In this document: piece by piece, positions 42,606 through 51,878 of the stretch
Layout: every line of letters starts with the position of its first letter
How positions within the stretch are numbered: the stretch's first letter is position 1
Assembly: GCA_011390345.1 (NCBI GenBank)
Contig: JAABSP010000020.1
Coordinates: 1-64,000 of the forward strand
Reading direction: 5' to 3'
Length of the DNA stretch: 64,000 bases
DNA from: Desulfobacteraceae bacterium
GTDB taxonomy: Bacteria; Desulfobacterota; Desulfobacteria; Desulfobacterales; JAABSP01
Notes under the pieces: model-generated
What the model was told of the DNA's origin: nothing
What the model saw: only the letters and a program-made list of their open reading frames with translations
Databases searched by the model: none
Program-made: the position numbers and the translations under genes

Positions 42606-43105
42606 GCAACATCGGCAATAATAGCATCCAGCCGTTTCTGTATGGTCTGTCCCAGTTCCTCCAGATCCGAAGAGGAGATCGCGCCGATCCCCTGGGCCAG
42701 CTTCTCCACCTCGGCCTCGTCCAGCTCGGTGATCTTGTTGACCGCAAAGGTATCCACCTCGCCCTCATCCAGCAGCAGCCCGCAGGAGCCGACCGCGCCG
42801 ATGTATTCGTCATCCACGATGATGGGAACCACCAGCTTCACCAGGGCCGCGTCGCACTCTTCAAAGACCGGCCCCTTTTGGCGCGCGGCCATTGCCGCAA
42901 GGTTCATGTGCGCGACCGCGCAGATGAATGCCTGCCCCTTGTCCGTGGCCTTGACCGCAGGGCAGAGTCCGTTGGGCCAGTGATGAAACTGGGTGATCCG
43001 AACCCCGTCCGTGCCGAAGACATTGGTACTCAACCCAGTCTTCTCGGTGATCTCCTTTTCCAATTCCATCCATTTTTCCAGCGGCAGCAGGTCCGTCAGT
43101 TGCAT
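42593..43105 (-). CDS. Stand-alone PocR-type sensory domain protein
   Basis: 170 residues: a single PocR-like ligand-binding domain (EKWMELEKEITEKTGLSTNVFG at the start, CPAVKATDKGQAFICAVAHMNLA with conserved Cys, VPIIVDDEYIGAVGSCGLLL) and a helical tail. No output domain, so it probably signals by protein contact or scavenges a ligand. GGGAGG precedes the ATG. It stands upstream of the Hdr-like genes on the same strand, with the dispersed repeat between, and may sense a metabolite or redox state for them (inference). Confidence 0.78.
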   Translation of the reverse strand: MQLTDLLPLEKWMELEKEITEKTGLSTNVFGTDGVRITQFHHWPNGLCPAVKATDKGQAFICAVAHMNLAAMAARQKGPVFEECDAALVKLVVPIIVDDEYIGAVGSCGLLLDEGEVDTFAVNKITELDEAEVEKLAQGIGAISSSDLEELGQTIQKRLDAIIADVAGKK

Positions 43106-43270
43106 TCGGCTCGATCCTCCCGTCTTTATCAGATCAGGTTAATATAAGATTATGCCCGTTTATACGCCAAATTCCGGGGCTTGGCAAGCCCTAATCCGCT
43201 CCGTTCGTCTTCATCTGCGAAGAAATATCCATTCAAGCAACTGATAAATCAGAATTTTCATCCATTTCCT

Positions 43271-43299
43271 TTGACAGAAAACAGGCCATAGCTTACCAT
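43271..43299 (+). promoter_or_regulatory. Sigma70-like promoter for the OmpA-type lipoprotein
   Basis: TTGACA at 43271-43276 and TACCAT at 43294-43299, spacer exactly 17 bases, about 45 bases before the ATG. Confidence 0.7.
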
Positions 43300-43342
43300 T
43301 GAATAAGAAGAATTTAAATTCAAAAATGAAAGGAGACGGAAA

Positions 43343-44005
43343 ATGAAACGGAAAAGTATGATCTTTATGGTCGGACTGATTGCGCTGCTCTTTCTGGCGG
43401 CTTCCTGTGCAACCGAGAGCAAGACCAAAAAAGGGGCGGCCTATGGCGCGGCCGGCGGTGCGGCTGCCGGGGCCGCGGCCGGACAGGCCATCGGCGGGGA
43501 TACCGAAGGAACACTGCTCGGCGCCGGCATCGGCGCGGCTGTGGGTGCTGCGGCCGGCGCCGGGATCGGCCACATGATGAACCAGCAGGAGGAGGATCTC
43601 CGGGAAGAGCTGTCCACCTCTGAAGCCGCATCGGTCAACCGGCAGGGGAAGATCCTGGCCGTCACCCTGCAGGGTGATGTGACCTTCGCCTCTGGATCGG
43701 CAAGGGTCAAACCGGCCATGTACGACGAGATCAACCGGATCGCGGACATCCTTCAGCAGTATCCCCAGACCCGCATCCGGGTGGAGGGGCATACGGACAA
43801 TGTGGGTGCGGAGGCATCCAATATGGAACTCTCCCGGCAGCGTGCGGCTGCGGTGAAGAATCTTCTGGTCCGGCGGGGGATTGCCTCGCCAAGAATCGAG
43901 GTGGCTCCCTTTGGGGAATCCCAGCCGATCGCGCCCAATTCCACTGATGCCGGAAGACAGCAGAACCGCCGGGTGGAGATCAAGGTCATCCCCACTGCGG
44001 CATAA
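43343..44005 (+). CDS. OmpA-family outer membrane lipoprotein with glycine zipper
   Basis: 220 residues. Lipoprotein signal with lipobox LAASC (Cys 22). Glycine/alanine-rich zipper at 30-80 (GAAYGAAGGAAAGAAAG), and an OmpA C-terminal peptidoglycan-binding domain at about 100-215: VTFASGSARVKP, RIRVEGHTDNVG, LSRQRAAAVKNLL, GRQQNRRVEI. It anchors the outer membrane to murein. AAAGGAG precedes the ATG. Monocistronic, with its own promoter and an inverted repeat after it. Confidence 0.93.
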   Translation: MKRKSMIFMVGLIALLFLAASCATESKTKKGAAYGAAGGAAAGAAAGQAIGGDTEGTLLGAGIGAAVGAAAGAGIGHMMNQQEEDLREELSTSEAASVNRQGKILAVTLQGDVTFASGSARVKPAMYDEINRIADILQQYPQTRIRVEGHTDNVGAEASNMELSRQRAAAVKNLLVRRGIASPRIEVAPFGESQPIAPNSTDAGRQQNRRVEIKVIPTAA

Positions 44006-44022
44006 ATCCCGCCCTCACCATT

Positions 44023-44070
44023 CCATCATCCGGTCTCCCGCCTGTACAGCTTTGCAGAGCCGGATGATGG
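44023..44070. repeat. 11-bp perfect inverted repeat after the OmpA-type gene
   Basis: CCATCATCCGG at 44023-44033 and CCGGATGATGG at 44060-44070, 26 bases apart. No T-run follows, so it may be an RNA 3'-end stabiliser or a two-way block rather than a standard terminator. Confidence 0.6.
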
Positions 44071-44083
44071 TAACGAATTCCCT

Positions 44084-44112
44084 TTGCATCCTCCCCCTCC
44101 AACTGATATAAT
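44084..44112 (+). promoter_or_regulatory. Probable promoter of the prkA operon
   Basis: TTGCAT at 44084-44089 and a consensus TATAAT at 44107-44112 with a 17-base spacer; 120 bases of leader follow before the prkA ATG. Confidence 0.65.
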
Positions 44113-44231
44113 CAAAACGAAAGATAGAAAACAAACCGCCCTTATCTGTTGAGGGCCATTCAGCACAGGAGCCCTTTTCTCCGAAACAGCAAGGAAACAC
44201 CCGCAGAAACCCACTTCAAAGGGGAGGAAAA

Positions 44232-46292
44232 ATGGCAAATTCGCAACCGGGCACACTCCAACATCATATCTCTGCTGTGAAGGCCGGCGAGCGGAGTTTT
44301 GAAAACGCGTTCCAGGCTGTTGCCAGAATGGTGCTGGGAAATGATATCCAGAAGGTGGTGGTCAACGGAAAGACCACCTATGATTTCGGGATCTTCCGCA
44401 AGGGCAAGAAGCACGTCATCGGGATGTATGACGAGATCAACAGCTTCGTCTCCTATGTCAAGGACGCGGCCGAAGGGGGCTCTTCCAAGGAGATGGCCTT
44501 TGTGCTGGTCGGAGAGCCGGGCAACGGCAAGACCTTCCTGGTCGATTTCCTCTGCGCACAGTACCGGAACTTTCTATCCAGGCCGAGAAACCGGAAATAC
44601 ACCTTCCGCTTCACCAATATGGACAAGCTGGGCAGCTACGGCCGGATCGTCAACATCGAATCCCAGGCATACGAGGACCCGATGATTCTGGCCATGAACC
44701 TCTTTGATTCCGAAGAGGAGAGCATGACCTACCTCTCTTCGGAATTCGATTTTGCAGATGACGATATCGAGCGCTTCTACAACGACTACCGGCCATTAGG
44801 GGCCTGCAGCGGATACATGTGGAACGATATCCGCAACTATACCGGCGGCGATATCGATGATATGCTCAACTTTGTGGATATCGTGCCGGTCCCCCTCACC
44901 GAAAGCCTCGGGACCATCACCGGAAAGTATTCGGCCAAGGACAAGATCACCTCTTCGGCCGTGGATCTTCTAGGTGAGGAGTCGATCCAGCGGCTGCTCC
45001 ACATCACCGACATCAACAACCCCTACCGGTTCGACCTGCGAAGGGGGGCACTTGCCCGGGTGGCCGGGGGCGGCATCCACTTCAGTGATGAGATCTACAA
45101 GAACAAAAAGGATCTGGTCCAGGTCTATCTCGGGGTGATCCAGAACCGGAACATCGAGATGGACGGCTTCAAGTGGCCCATCGACACCCTCATCATCGCC
45201 ACCTCCAACAATCAGGAGTTCAACCGGTTCCTCGCGGAAAAAGAAGAGGCCCCCATAGTGGACCGTTGCCGGATCTGCTACGTCTCCCACAACACCAATT
45301 ACAAGCTCCAGAAGTTTTTAACGGAATATGCGGTCGGCACCGAATCCCGCACCACCTTCAACCGGGAGGATCTGCACCAGGACCCGAACCTGAATCATGC
45401 CGCGTCGGTCGCGGTGGTCCTCTCCCGGCTGCCCCGTTCCGAGAAGCTGACGCCCGTGGAGACCATGAAGCTTGCGGCCGGAGAGGTAGCTGGCGAGAAG
45501 AGCATCAAGACCCTGGCCGAGGTGATCGACACCTTGAACCACGATCCGGACATCATCAAGCGCTTCGGCCAGAAGGGGATGGGCCAGCGGAACCTGGGCC
45601 GTGCGGTCCAGTTGATGGTTGAGAGTTCCGAGACCAACGAGGGCCGCTGCATGTTCGCCTATGACGTCTTCAAGGCCATGGAACGGATCATCCTTGACTA
45701 TGTGCCGGATGCCAACGACCGGGCCAAATACCTCGAGGATATGAAGATCGCCAAGGGCATCTACCGGGAGCGGATCATGACCGAGATGTTCAACGCATAC
45801 ATGGATGAGCCGTTGGCCATCCGCAAGGATGTGATGAACTACGTCAACATGATCATCGGCATAGATGCCGAAAATCTTGGGCCCGACCGGATGTGGAAGT
45901 ATAAAGATCCCCAGACCGGGGAGCTTAAGGCCATGAAGATCGACGAGCGTTACATCAAGAGCGTGGAAGAACGGCTCGGCCTCAAGACCGAAGAGCAGAG
46001 GGAGACCTTCCGGACCTCTATCCGGAAGATCTACGGCCAGAAGATCTCTGTGGACCCGGACTATGATTTCATGGACAACCTGGAGCTGGTCAAGGCCGTG
46101 ACAGATGTCCGGCTCAAATCGGATATCGCAGGCGCGGGCAGCCTCATCGGCGCACTGGCCAACCGGACCAACGAGGAGAACCAGAAGCTCTACGACCGGA
46201 TGATCAATACCATGCTCAACAAGCTCAATTACTGCAGAACCTGCGCGCAGAAGACCATCGAATACTTCTGCACCCAAGAGGATGAGATGTAG
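44232..46292 (+). CDS. prkA: PrkA-type AAA+ serine protein kinase
   Basis: 686 residues. Walker A GEPGNGKTF near 94-102, the AAA+ core to about 400, then the PrkA C-terminal helical kinase-like part (EDMKIAKGIYRERIMTEMFNAY, WKYKDPQTGELKAMKIDERY). PrkA proteins are linked to general stress and stationary phase in E. coli (YeaG) and sporulation in Bacillus. GGGGAGG precedes the ATG. It is first of a four-gene unit prkA-yeaH-spoVR-prkA2. Confidence 0.93.
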   Translation: MANSQPGTLQHHISAVKAGERSFENAFQAVARMVLGNDIQKVVVNGKTTYDFGIFRKGKKHVIGMYDEINSFVSYVKDAAEGGSSKEMAFVLVGEPGNGKTFLVDFLCAQYRNFLSRPRNRKYTFRFTNMDKLGSYGRIVNIESQAYEDPMILAMNLFDSEEESMTYLSSEFDFADDDIERFYNDYRPLGACSGYMWNDIRNYTGGDIDDMLNFVDIVPVPLTESLGTITGKYSAKDKITSSAVDLLGEESIQRLLHITDINNPYRFDLRRGALARVAGGGIHFSDEIYKNKKDLVQVYLGVIQNRNIEMDGFKWPIDTLIIATSNNQEFNRFLAEKEEAPIVDRCRICYVSHNTNYKLQKFLTEYAVGTESRTTFNREDLHQDPNLNHAASVAVVLSRLPRSEKLTPVETMKLAAGEVAGEKSIKTLAEVIDTLNHDPDIIKRFGQKGMGQRNLGRAVQLMVESSETNEGRCMFAYDVFKAMERIILDYVPDANDRAKYLEDMKIAKGIYRERIMTEMFNAYMDEPLAIRKDVMNYVNMIIGIDAENLGPDRMWKYKDPQTGELKAMKIDERYIKSVEERLGLKTEEQRETFRTSIRKIYGQKISVDPDYDFMDNLELVKAVTDVRLKSDIAGAGSLIGALANRTNEENQKLYDRMINTMLNKLNYCRTCAQKTIEYFCTQEDEM

Positions 46293-46335
46293 CCGATGAG
46301 ATGAGATATAGAGGATGAGATGCAAAGGTTATCCC

Positions 46336-47697
46336 ATGAAACCAAAAGCGCTGTTTGAACGCCTCAAAAAAGAGGGGAATCTCTCGGGTGAACAGGAGCA
46401 AAAAATCGCAGAAGAACTGAGCCAGGAGTATCTCCCGGCAGAGAGGGGGATTGTTCCACCCGCTCCGGCCAAATCGATCTATCTTTACAGCGATCTGCTC
46501 GATCTTCAGGATCTCTCCCGCCCCTACTGCAGTTTCACCACCCAGCTCGGCTCTCTGGATGAGCTTCTGGAGCGGGACAAGCTCCGGGAGAAGGACGGCT
46601 TTCCCCGGAAGATCCGGGTGGGCCGGCTCATCAAGCCAGGCAAAGGAGGCAAGGACAAGGTGGTGGTGGTTCCCTCCACCGTGGAGGAGAAGTTTCTCCA
46701 TGACTCCATCAAGCCCCCGGAAGAAGAGGGCGAGGGCGGAGAAGGGGGCCACGGCGAGGGGGAAGAGGGAGATGTCATCGGCGAAGAGCCGATCCGCTCT
46801 CCCGAAGGCGCAGGCGCCGGCCCCGGACAGGGGGAAGGAGGACCCCACGAGATGGAGTCGAGCGCATACGACCTCGGAAAGATCCTGACCGAGAAGTTCG
46901 AGCTGCCCAACCTCCAGGACAAGGGCAAGAAGCGCTCCCTCACACGCTATACCTACGACATGACGGACCGGAACCGGGGCTTCGGCCAGATCCTCGACAA
47001 GAAGGCCACCCTGAAAAGGATCATCGAGACCAACATCGCACTGGGCAATGTGCCTGATCTTTACGATATCGATACCGGCAAGTTTCTCATTGCACCCTCT
47101 GACAAGGTCTACCGGATTCTTTCAAAGGAGAAGGATTACGAGTCACAGGCCATGGTCTTCTTTCTGCGGGACTATTCCGGCTCCATGTCGGGCAAGCCCA
47201 CAGAGCTTGTGGTCTCCCAGCATGTGCTCATCTACAGTTGGCTGCTGTACCAGTATGAAAAGCAGGTGGAGACGCGCTTCATCCTCCACGACACCGAGGC
47301 CGTGGAGGTTCCCGATTTTCATACCTATTACAACTACAAGGTGGCCGGGGGAACCCAGGTCTCGGCAGCATTCAAGCTGGTCAACGAGATCGTGGAGAAG
47401 GAGAGCCTGGTAAAGGATTACAACATCTATGTCTTCCACGGCACGGACGGCGACGACTGGGACACGGACGGCAAGGCATCCATTCCTGAGATCAAAAAGA
47501 TGCTCGACTATGCCAACCGGCTCGGCATCACCATCGCAGAGCATGGGATGAGCATGGGCGGCTCCACCGAGGTGGAACGGTACCTGAAGAAATCGGGGCT
47601 TTTGACGGAGAAGCCGAATCACATCCGGCTCGATGTGATGGGGCAGGATGCGGACGAGCCCCGGCTCATAGACGGCATCAAGAAACTGATCTCCTAA
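46336..47697 (+). CDS. yeaH: YeaH-family (DUF444) protein
   Basis: 453 residues. Acidic, glycine-rich linker at about 130-175 (EEEGEGGEGGHGEGEEGD), then a von Willebrand A-like domain with the metal site FFLRDYSGSMSGKPTEL (D-x-S-x-S, about 274-291), VETRFILHDTEAVEV and GTDGDDWDTDGKAS. Partner of PrkA and SpoVR in stress and nitrogen response of E. coli. ATG at 46336 follows AAAGG; the frame extends to 46315 without a better site. Confidence 0.93.
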   Translation: MKPKALFERLKKEGNLSGEQEQKIAEELSQEYLPAERGIVPPAPAKSIYLYSDLLDLQDLSRPYCSFTTQLGSLDELLERDKLREKDGFPRKIRVGRLIKPGKGGKDKVVVVPSTVEEKFLHDSIKPPEEEGEGGEGGHGEGEEGDVIGEEPIRSPEGAGAGPGQGEGGPHEMESSAYDLGKILTEKFELPNLQDKGKKRSLTRYTYDMTDRNRGFGQILDKKATLKRIIETNIALGNVPDLYDIDTGKFLIAPSDKVYRILSKEKDYESQAMVFFLRDYSGSMSGKPTELVVSQHVLIYSWLLYQYEKQVETRFILHDTEAVEVPDFHTYYNYKVAGGTQVSAAFKLVNEIVEKESLVKDYNIYVFHGTDGDDWDTDGKASIPEIKKMLDYANRLGITIAEHGMSMGGSTEVERYLKKSGLLTEKPNHIRLDVMGQDADEPRLIDGIKKLIS

Positions 47698-47726
47698 CCG
47701 AAAAGGTCTTACACGGCGATGAATCT

Positions 47727-49382
47727 ATGGAACTGATCGATCAGCACACCAAAGAGATCATGGAGGGGTGCAAGGTCCGGGCCAAGGACGCGGGCCTCTC
47801 CTTTCAAGATGAAACCCTGGAATATATCGTGACCAACCGGGATCTTCTGGAGATCTCCCCCAAGATGATGATCCCCACCCTGTACGACTACTGGGTGCAT
47901 GATGTGGAGGTCTTGAAGGAGAAGGGGAAGTATGAACTCTATCCGGGCAACCCGTATGAGACGGTGATCAACACTCGTCCCGCGATCTCCTTCTACAACG
48001 ACAACAATCCGGACTGGATGAACGTGATGATCTTCTACCATGTTCTCGGCCACATCGACTTCTTTCAGAACAACCTCTATTTCAGCAACACCTGGGATTT
48101 CGACTTCGCGGGCCAGGCCCTGGCCGATAAAAGGCTCATCGCGCGGCTGCGCACCGAACATGGCCGCTGGGTCGATTACGCGATCGAATTCGGACGGGCC
48201 GTCGACAACCTGGTCGGGTATCACGATGAGATCAGCCGGCTCAACCGCCCCCACAAATCGGCCCGGATGAAACGGCTCGACTACTATTTCGATATCTTTC
48301 TCCAGTCTGAAAAGAAGGTCTCCACCACCGAATACATGAAAGAGGTGGATCTGTACAACAAATGCCGGAAAGAGTATCCGGCCGCGGTCGAAGAGGCATT
48401 CTTTTCAGAGGTGGACAAGCGATTCCCGGAGTTCGAGGCCATGTTCCACAAAAGCCTTGAAAAGAGAGAAGCCAGACGGACAGACGTTCTCCAGTACCTG
48501 ATCGCACACTCCCCTTTTCTTCAGAAAGAGGAGAATAAATGGATTCAATCGGTGCTGGAGGTGATCCGGAACACCTCCCTGGTCTTCCAGCCCCAGATCC
48601 GGACCAAGATCATGAACGAGGGCTGGGCCAGCTACTGGCACGAGACCCTCTTTCTGAAGGATGACCGGATCAAGGGGCACGAGGTGGAGTATGCCCGGGT
48701 CAATGCCGGCGTCACCTCCATGCCCCGGGTGGGGCTCAACCCCTATGCCTTAGGCATGCGGATCTTCTACAATCTGGAGGAGATGGCCGACAAGGGCAAA
48801 TACTCCTTTGACTTCCGAAAGATCGATGACGCGAACGAGCGGGAGAAGTATGATCGTAAAGAGGGCCGGGGCAAGGAGTTCATCTTCAAGGTGCGGGAGA
48901 ACTTCTCCGACTTCACCTTCATAAACACCTTTGTGGACCAGGATTTTGTGACGAAAAACAACCTCTTTGTCGCGGACCGTCGCCTCAACCGTCAGAAGAT
49001 GACCTGGGAGTATTACGTCAAGAGCAAGAAGGCAAAAGATTACCGGCAGATGGTCATCGACAAACTATACCACCCGCCGGCCATAACCATCGACGAGGAG
49101 AAGAGTGTGGACGGCTCCCTCTATATGGTCCATCAGTTCGAGGAGAAGCCGCTGGTCAAGGAGTTCATCCCCAACACCATGCTGGGGATCGAATATCTAT
49201 GGGGCGGGCCCGTTCATCTGGAGACGAGCGAGGTGCTCAACATCTCCACACCCGGGCTTCCGGCCGGCATTGTGACCGGTTTTCCCATCCCGGCTCCGGA
49301 AGAGCCCGCGGAGCCTGAAGTGCAATGGCAGCGGGTACTCTATACCATGAAGGACCGAAAACTTTCCAAAAGGACGGTTTGA
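47727..49382 (+). CDS. spoVR: SpoVR-family protein
   Basis: 551 residues, family length. Characteristic blocks: YELYPGNPYETVINTRPAIS, FYHVLGHIDFFQNNLYF, MNEGWASYWHETLFLKD (metal-like EGWA...H), VGLNPYALGMRI and ENFSDFTFINTFVDQDF. In E. coli the relative YcgB is coexpressed with YeaG and YeaH; in Bacillus it affects spore cortex. The biochemical activity is unknown. It lies 29 bases after yeaH. Confidence 0.94.
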   Translation: MELIDQHTKEIMEGCKVRAKDAGLSFQDETLEYIVTNRDLLEISPKMMIPTLYDYWVHDVEVLKEKGKYELYPGNPYETVINTRPAISFYNDNNPDWMNVMIFYHVLGHIDFFQNNLYFSNTWDFDFAGQALADKRLIARLRTEHGRWVDYAIEFGRAVDNLVGYHDEISRLNRPHKSARMKRLDYYFDIFLQSEKKVSTTEYMKEVDLYNKCRKEYPAAVEEAFFSEVDKRFPEFEAMFHKSLEKREARRTDVLQYLIAHSPFLQKEENKWIQSVLEVIRNTSLVFQPQIRTKIMNEGWASYWHETLFLKDDRIKGHEVEYARVNAGVTSMPRVGLNPYALGMRIFYNLEEMADKGKYSFDFRKIDDANEREKYDRKEGRGKEFIFKVRENFSDFTFINTFVDQDFVTKNNLFVADRRLNRQKMTWEYYVKSKKAKDYRQMVIDKLYHPPAITIDEEKSVDGSLYMVHQFEEKPLVKEFIPNTMLGIEYLWGGPVHLETSEVLNISTPGLPAGIVTGFPIPAPEEPAEPEVQWQRVLYTMKDRKLSKRTV

Positions 49383-49388
49383 TCCGAT

Positions 49389-51773
49389 ATGACCGAACAA
49401 CAACATCTACAAAATCAGCCGCCGCTCCCGGACCCGGACAATCCCCCCAGCATCAGAAAGGCCATGGACAGATTGAGTCTCACCATGCGGCAAGGGGAGC
49501 ATAATGACCCGATCCCTTTTGAGGATTTCCTGGAACTGATCACCTTGAAACCGGAAATCGTGATGCGAAATGTCTTTCAGGTCTATCACGATATGGTCAA
49601 ATATTATGTGGGGGAGGGTTCGGACGAGTATCCCGAGGACCCGGAGAGCATCAGCTATGCCTTTTATGACTGCACACCGCTCTTTGTGGAGGATTCGGAC
49701 CACCCTTTTTTCGCAGACCGGATCTTTGCCAACCGCCTGGTGAACCATGTGGAATCCCTGAAAAGAGGCGCGCAGCAGAACAAGATCTACATCTTTGACG
49801 GGCCCCCGGGATGCGGCAAGAGCACCTTTTTAAACAACCTCCTCAAAAAGTTCGAGACCTATGCCAATCTCGAGGCCGGGACCCGCTACGAGGTGATCTG
49901 GCGGCTGGACCGGAAGGTATTGGGCCGGGAAAAGGATTCCGCGCCCATTATGGAGCGGATATCGAGCATGCTGGAGGATATGGATGAAAATCATGCCGCG
50001 CAGAAGCGTCCGGAGGATTCAAACGGGGAGGAGGATGTTCCTTTCCCCTATGACAGCTTTCTCCCCCACGGGAACGAAGACTTCGTCGAAATCCCCTGCC
50101 CCAGCCATGACCATCCGATCCTGATGATCCCCAAAAGATACCGCCGGGATCTATTCGACGATCTTTTCGAAAATGACGAGTTCAAGTGGAAGCTCTTCAC
50201 GGACAAGGATTTCGAGTGGGTCTTCAAGGATAAGCCCTGCACCATCTGCAGTTCCCTGTACCAGGCCCTGCTCAACCGGATGAAGAATGCCAACGACGTG
50301 CTCCGGATGATCTACGCCCGGCCCTACCGGTTCAACCGGCGACTGGGCCAGGGAATCAGCGTCTTCAACCCGGGCGACAAGCCCATGCGGGAGAACATTT
50401 TAAGCAACCCGATGCTCCAGCGGAAGCTCAACAGCCTGCTCGGCGACAGCAACCAGGTCAAATACATCTTCTCCCGGTACGCGAAGACCAACCACGGGAT
50501 CTATGCGCTCATGGACATCAAATCCCACAACATCGAGCGCCTCATGGAGCTGCACAACATCATCAGCGAGGGAGTACACAAGGTCGAAGAGATCGAGGAG
50601 AGCGTCAATTCTCTCTTCTTTGCCCTGATGAATCCCGAAGACAAGAAGAATGTCGCGGATATCCAGTCCTTTTCGGACCGGATTCAGTACATCAAGATCG
50701 CCTATGTCCTCGACCTCAACACCGAGGTGGAGATCTACAGAAACATCTTCGGCCGCCACATCGACGATTCGTTTCTGCCCCGGGTGCTCCATAATTTTGC
50801 CCGGATCATCATCTCCTCGCGGCTCCACACACGCTCCGAGGCGCTGCTGGAGTGGATCGGGGACCCGAGGAAATACAGCCGGTACTGCGATTCCAACCTC
50901 CAACTGCTCAAGATGGAGATCTATACAGGACACATCCCGAGCTGGCTCTCCGAGGAGGATCGGAAGCGGTTTACGGCCAAACGCCGGCGCAAGATCATCG
51001 GGGAATCGGAGACCGAAGGGGAGAAGGGGTTTTCGGGCCGGGATTCCATCAAGATCTTCAACGAATTCTTCTCCACCTTCTTCAGAGATGACCGGCTCAT
51101 CAACATGTCCAACCTCTACACCTTCTTCACCAAGACCCGGGGCGATCTGGGGTCTCTCATCCCGGAGGGGTTTCTCGATGCGCTGGTTCAGCTCTACGAC
51201 TACACCATTCTCCAGGAGGTGAAGGAATCTCTCTACTACTACAATGAGGAGCAGATCTCCAGAGATCTTCAGAACTACATGTTCGCGGTCAGCTTCGAGA
51301 TCGGGGCATCCGAGACCTGCAAATATACGGGTGAAAAGCTCGATATCACCGAGGATTTCTTCCGAAGCATCGAGGACCGCCTGCTGGGCGGGGCCGCTTC
51401 AAAAGAGCGGCGTGATGAGTTCCGCAACGATACCCAGCGGGTCTATGCCGCCAACACCCTCACCCGGGAGATGCTGGTGGAAGGCAAAGATATCCAGGAG
51501 ACAGAGCTTTTTCATGCGCTGTACGAACGGTATGTCCACAATCTGAAAGAGAAGGTCCTCGACCCCTTCCTGGAGAACGAAAACTTCCGCAAGGCCATCA
51601 AGGATTACAACGAAGAGGATTTCAAAACCTATGACAAGCGTATCCGCAACGATGTCACCTTCCTGATCAACAACCTATGTCAGAAGAGCCGATATACGGA
51701 ACAGGGGGCAAAAGAGGTCTGTATGTACGCCATCGACAACGACCTGGCCCGAAAATTTGCAAAACCTTCATAA
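49389..51773 (+). CDS. Second, divergent PrkA-like AAA+ protein
   Basis: 794 residues, longer than the first prkA product. Walker A FDGPPGCGKSTFLNNLL near 130-146, a long insert 155-220 with acidic stretches, then PrkA-type segments (GNEDFVEIPCPSHDHPILMIP, RYAKTNHGIYALMDI, RIIISSRLHTRSEALLEWIGDPRKY) and a C-terminal helical region. It is 6 bases after spoVR, so clearly part of the same unit. Two PrkA-like kinases flanking YeaH and SpoVR suggest two inputs or a heteromeric kinase. Confidence 0.85.
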   Translation: MTEQQHLQNQPPLPDPDNPPSIRKAMDRLSLTMRQGEHNDPIPFEDFLELITLKPEIVMRNVFQVYHDMVKYYVGEGSDEYPEDPESISYAFYDCTPLFVEDSDHPFFADRIFANRLVNHVESLKRGAQQNKIYIFDGPPGCGKSTFLNNLLKKFETYANLEAGTRYEVIWRLDRKVLGREKDSAPIMERISSMLEDMDENHAAQKRPEDSNGEEDVPFPYDSFLPHGNEDFVEIPCPSHDHPILMIPKRYRRDLFDDLFENDEFKWKLFTDKDFEWVFKDKPCTICSSLYQALLNRMKNANDVLRMIYARPYRFNRRLGQGISVFNPGDKPMRENILSNPMLQRKLNSLLGDSNQVKYIFSRYAKTNHGIYALMDIKSHNIERLMELHNIISEGVHKVEEIEESVNSLFFALMNPEDKKNVADIQSFSDRIQYIKIAYVLDLNTEVEIYRNIFGRHIDDSFLPRVLHNFARIIISSRLHTRSEALLEWIGDPRKYSRYCDSNLQLLKMEIYTGHIPSWLSEEDRKRFTAKRRRKIIGESETEGEKGFSGRDSIKIFNEFFSTFFRDDRLINMSNLYTFFTKTRGDLGSLIPEGFLDALVQLYDYTILQEVKESLYYYNEEQISRDLQNYMFAVSFEIGASETCKYTGEKLDITEDFFRSIEDRLLGGAASKERRDEFRNDTQRVYAANTLTREMLVEGKDIQETELFHALYERYVHNLKEKVLDPFLENENFRKAIKDYNEEDFKTYDKRIRNDVTFLINNLCQKSRYTEQGAKEVCMYAIDNDLARKFAKPS

Positions 51774-51878
51774 TTATGTGGGGTTATTTTGTCTTTACAG
51801 ACCAGGATGATTTATGGTAACGGTCTTCAGACGTATTGTAAACTCAAAATCTTTTTTATCTGAAAAGGAGACATGCGA

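Noticed and set aside
43211-43792. 193-codon minus-strand open frame
   Set aside because: Antisense to the OmpA-type lipoprotein, whose signal peptide and OmpA domain are unambiguous.
45318-46325. 335-codon minus-strand open frame
   Set aside because: Antisense shadow of prkA; the plus-strand frame has all family motifs.
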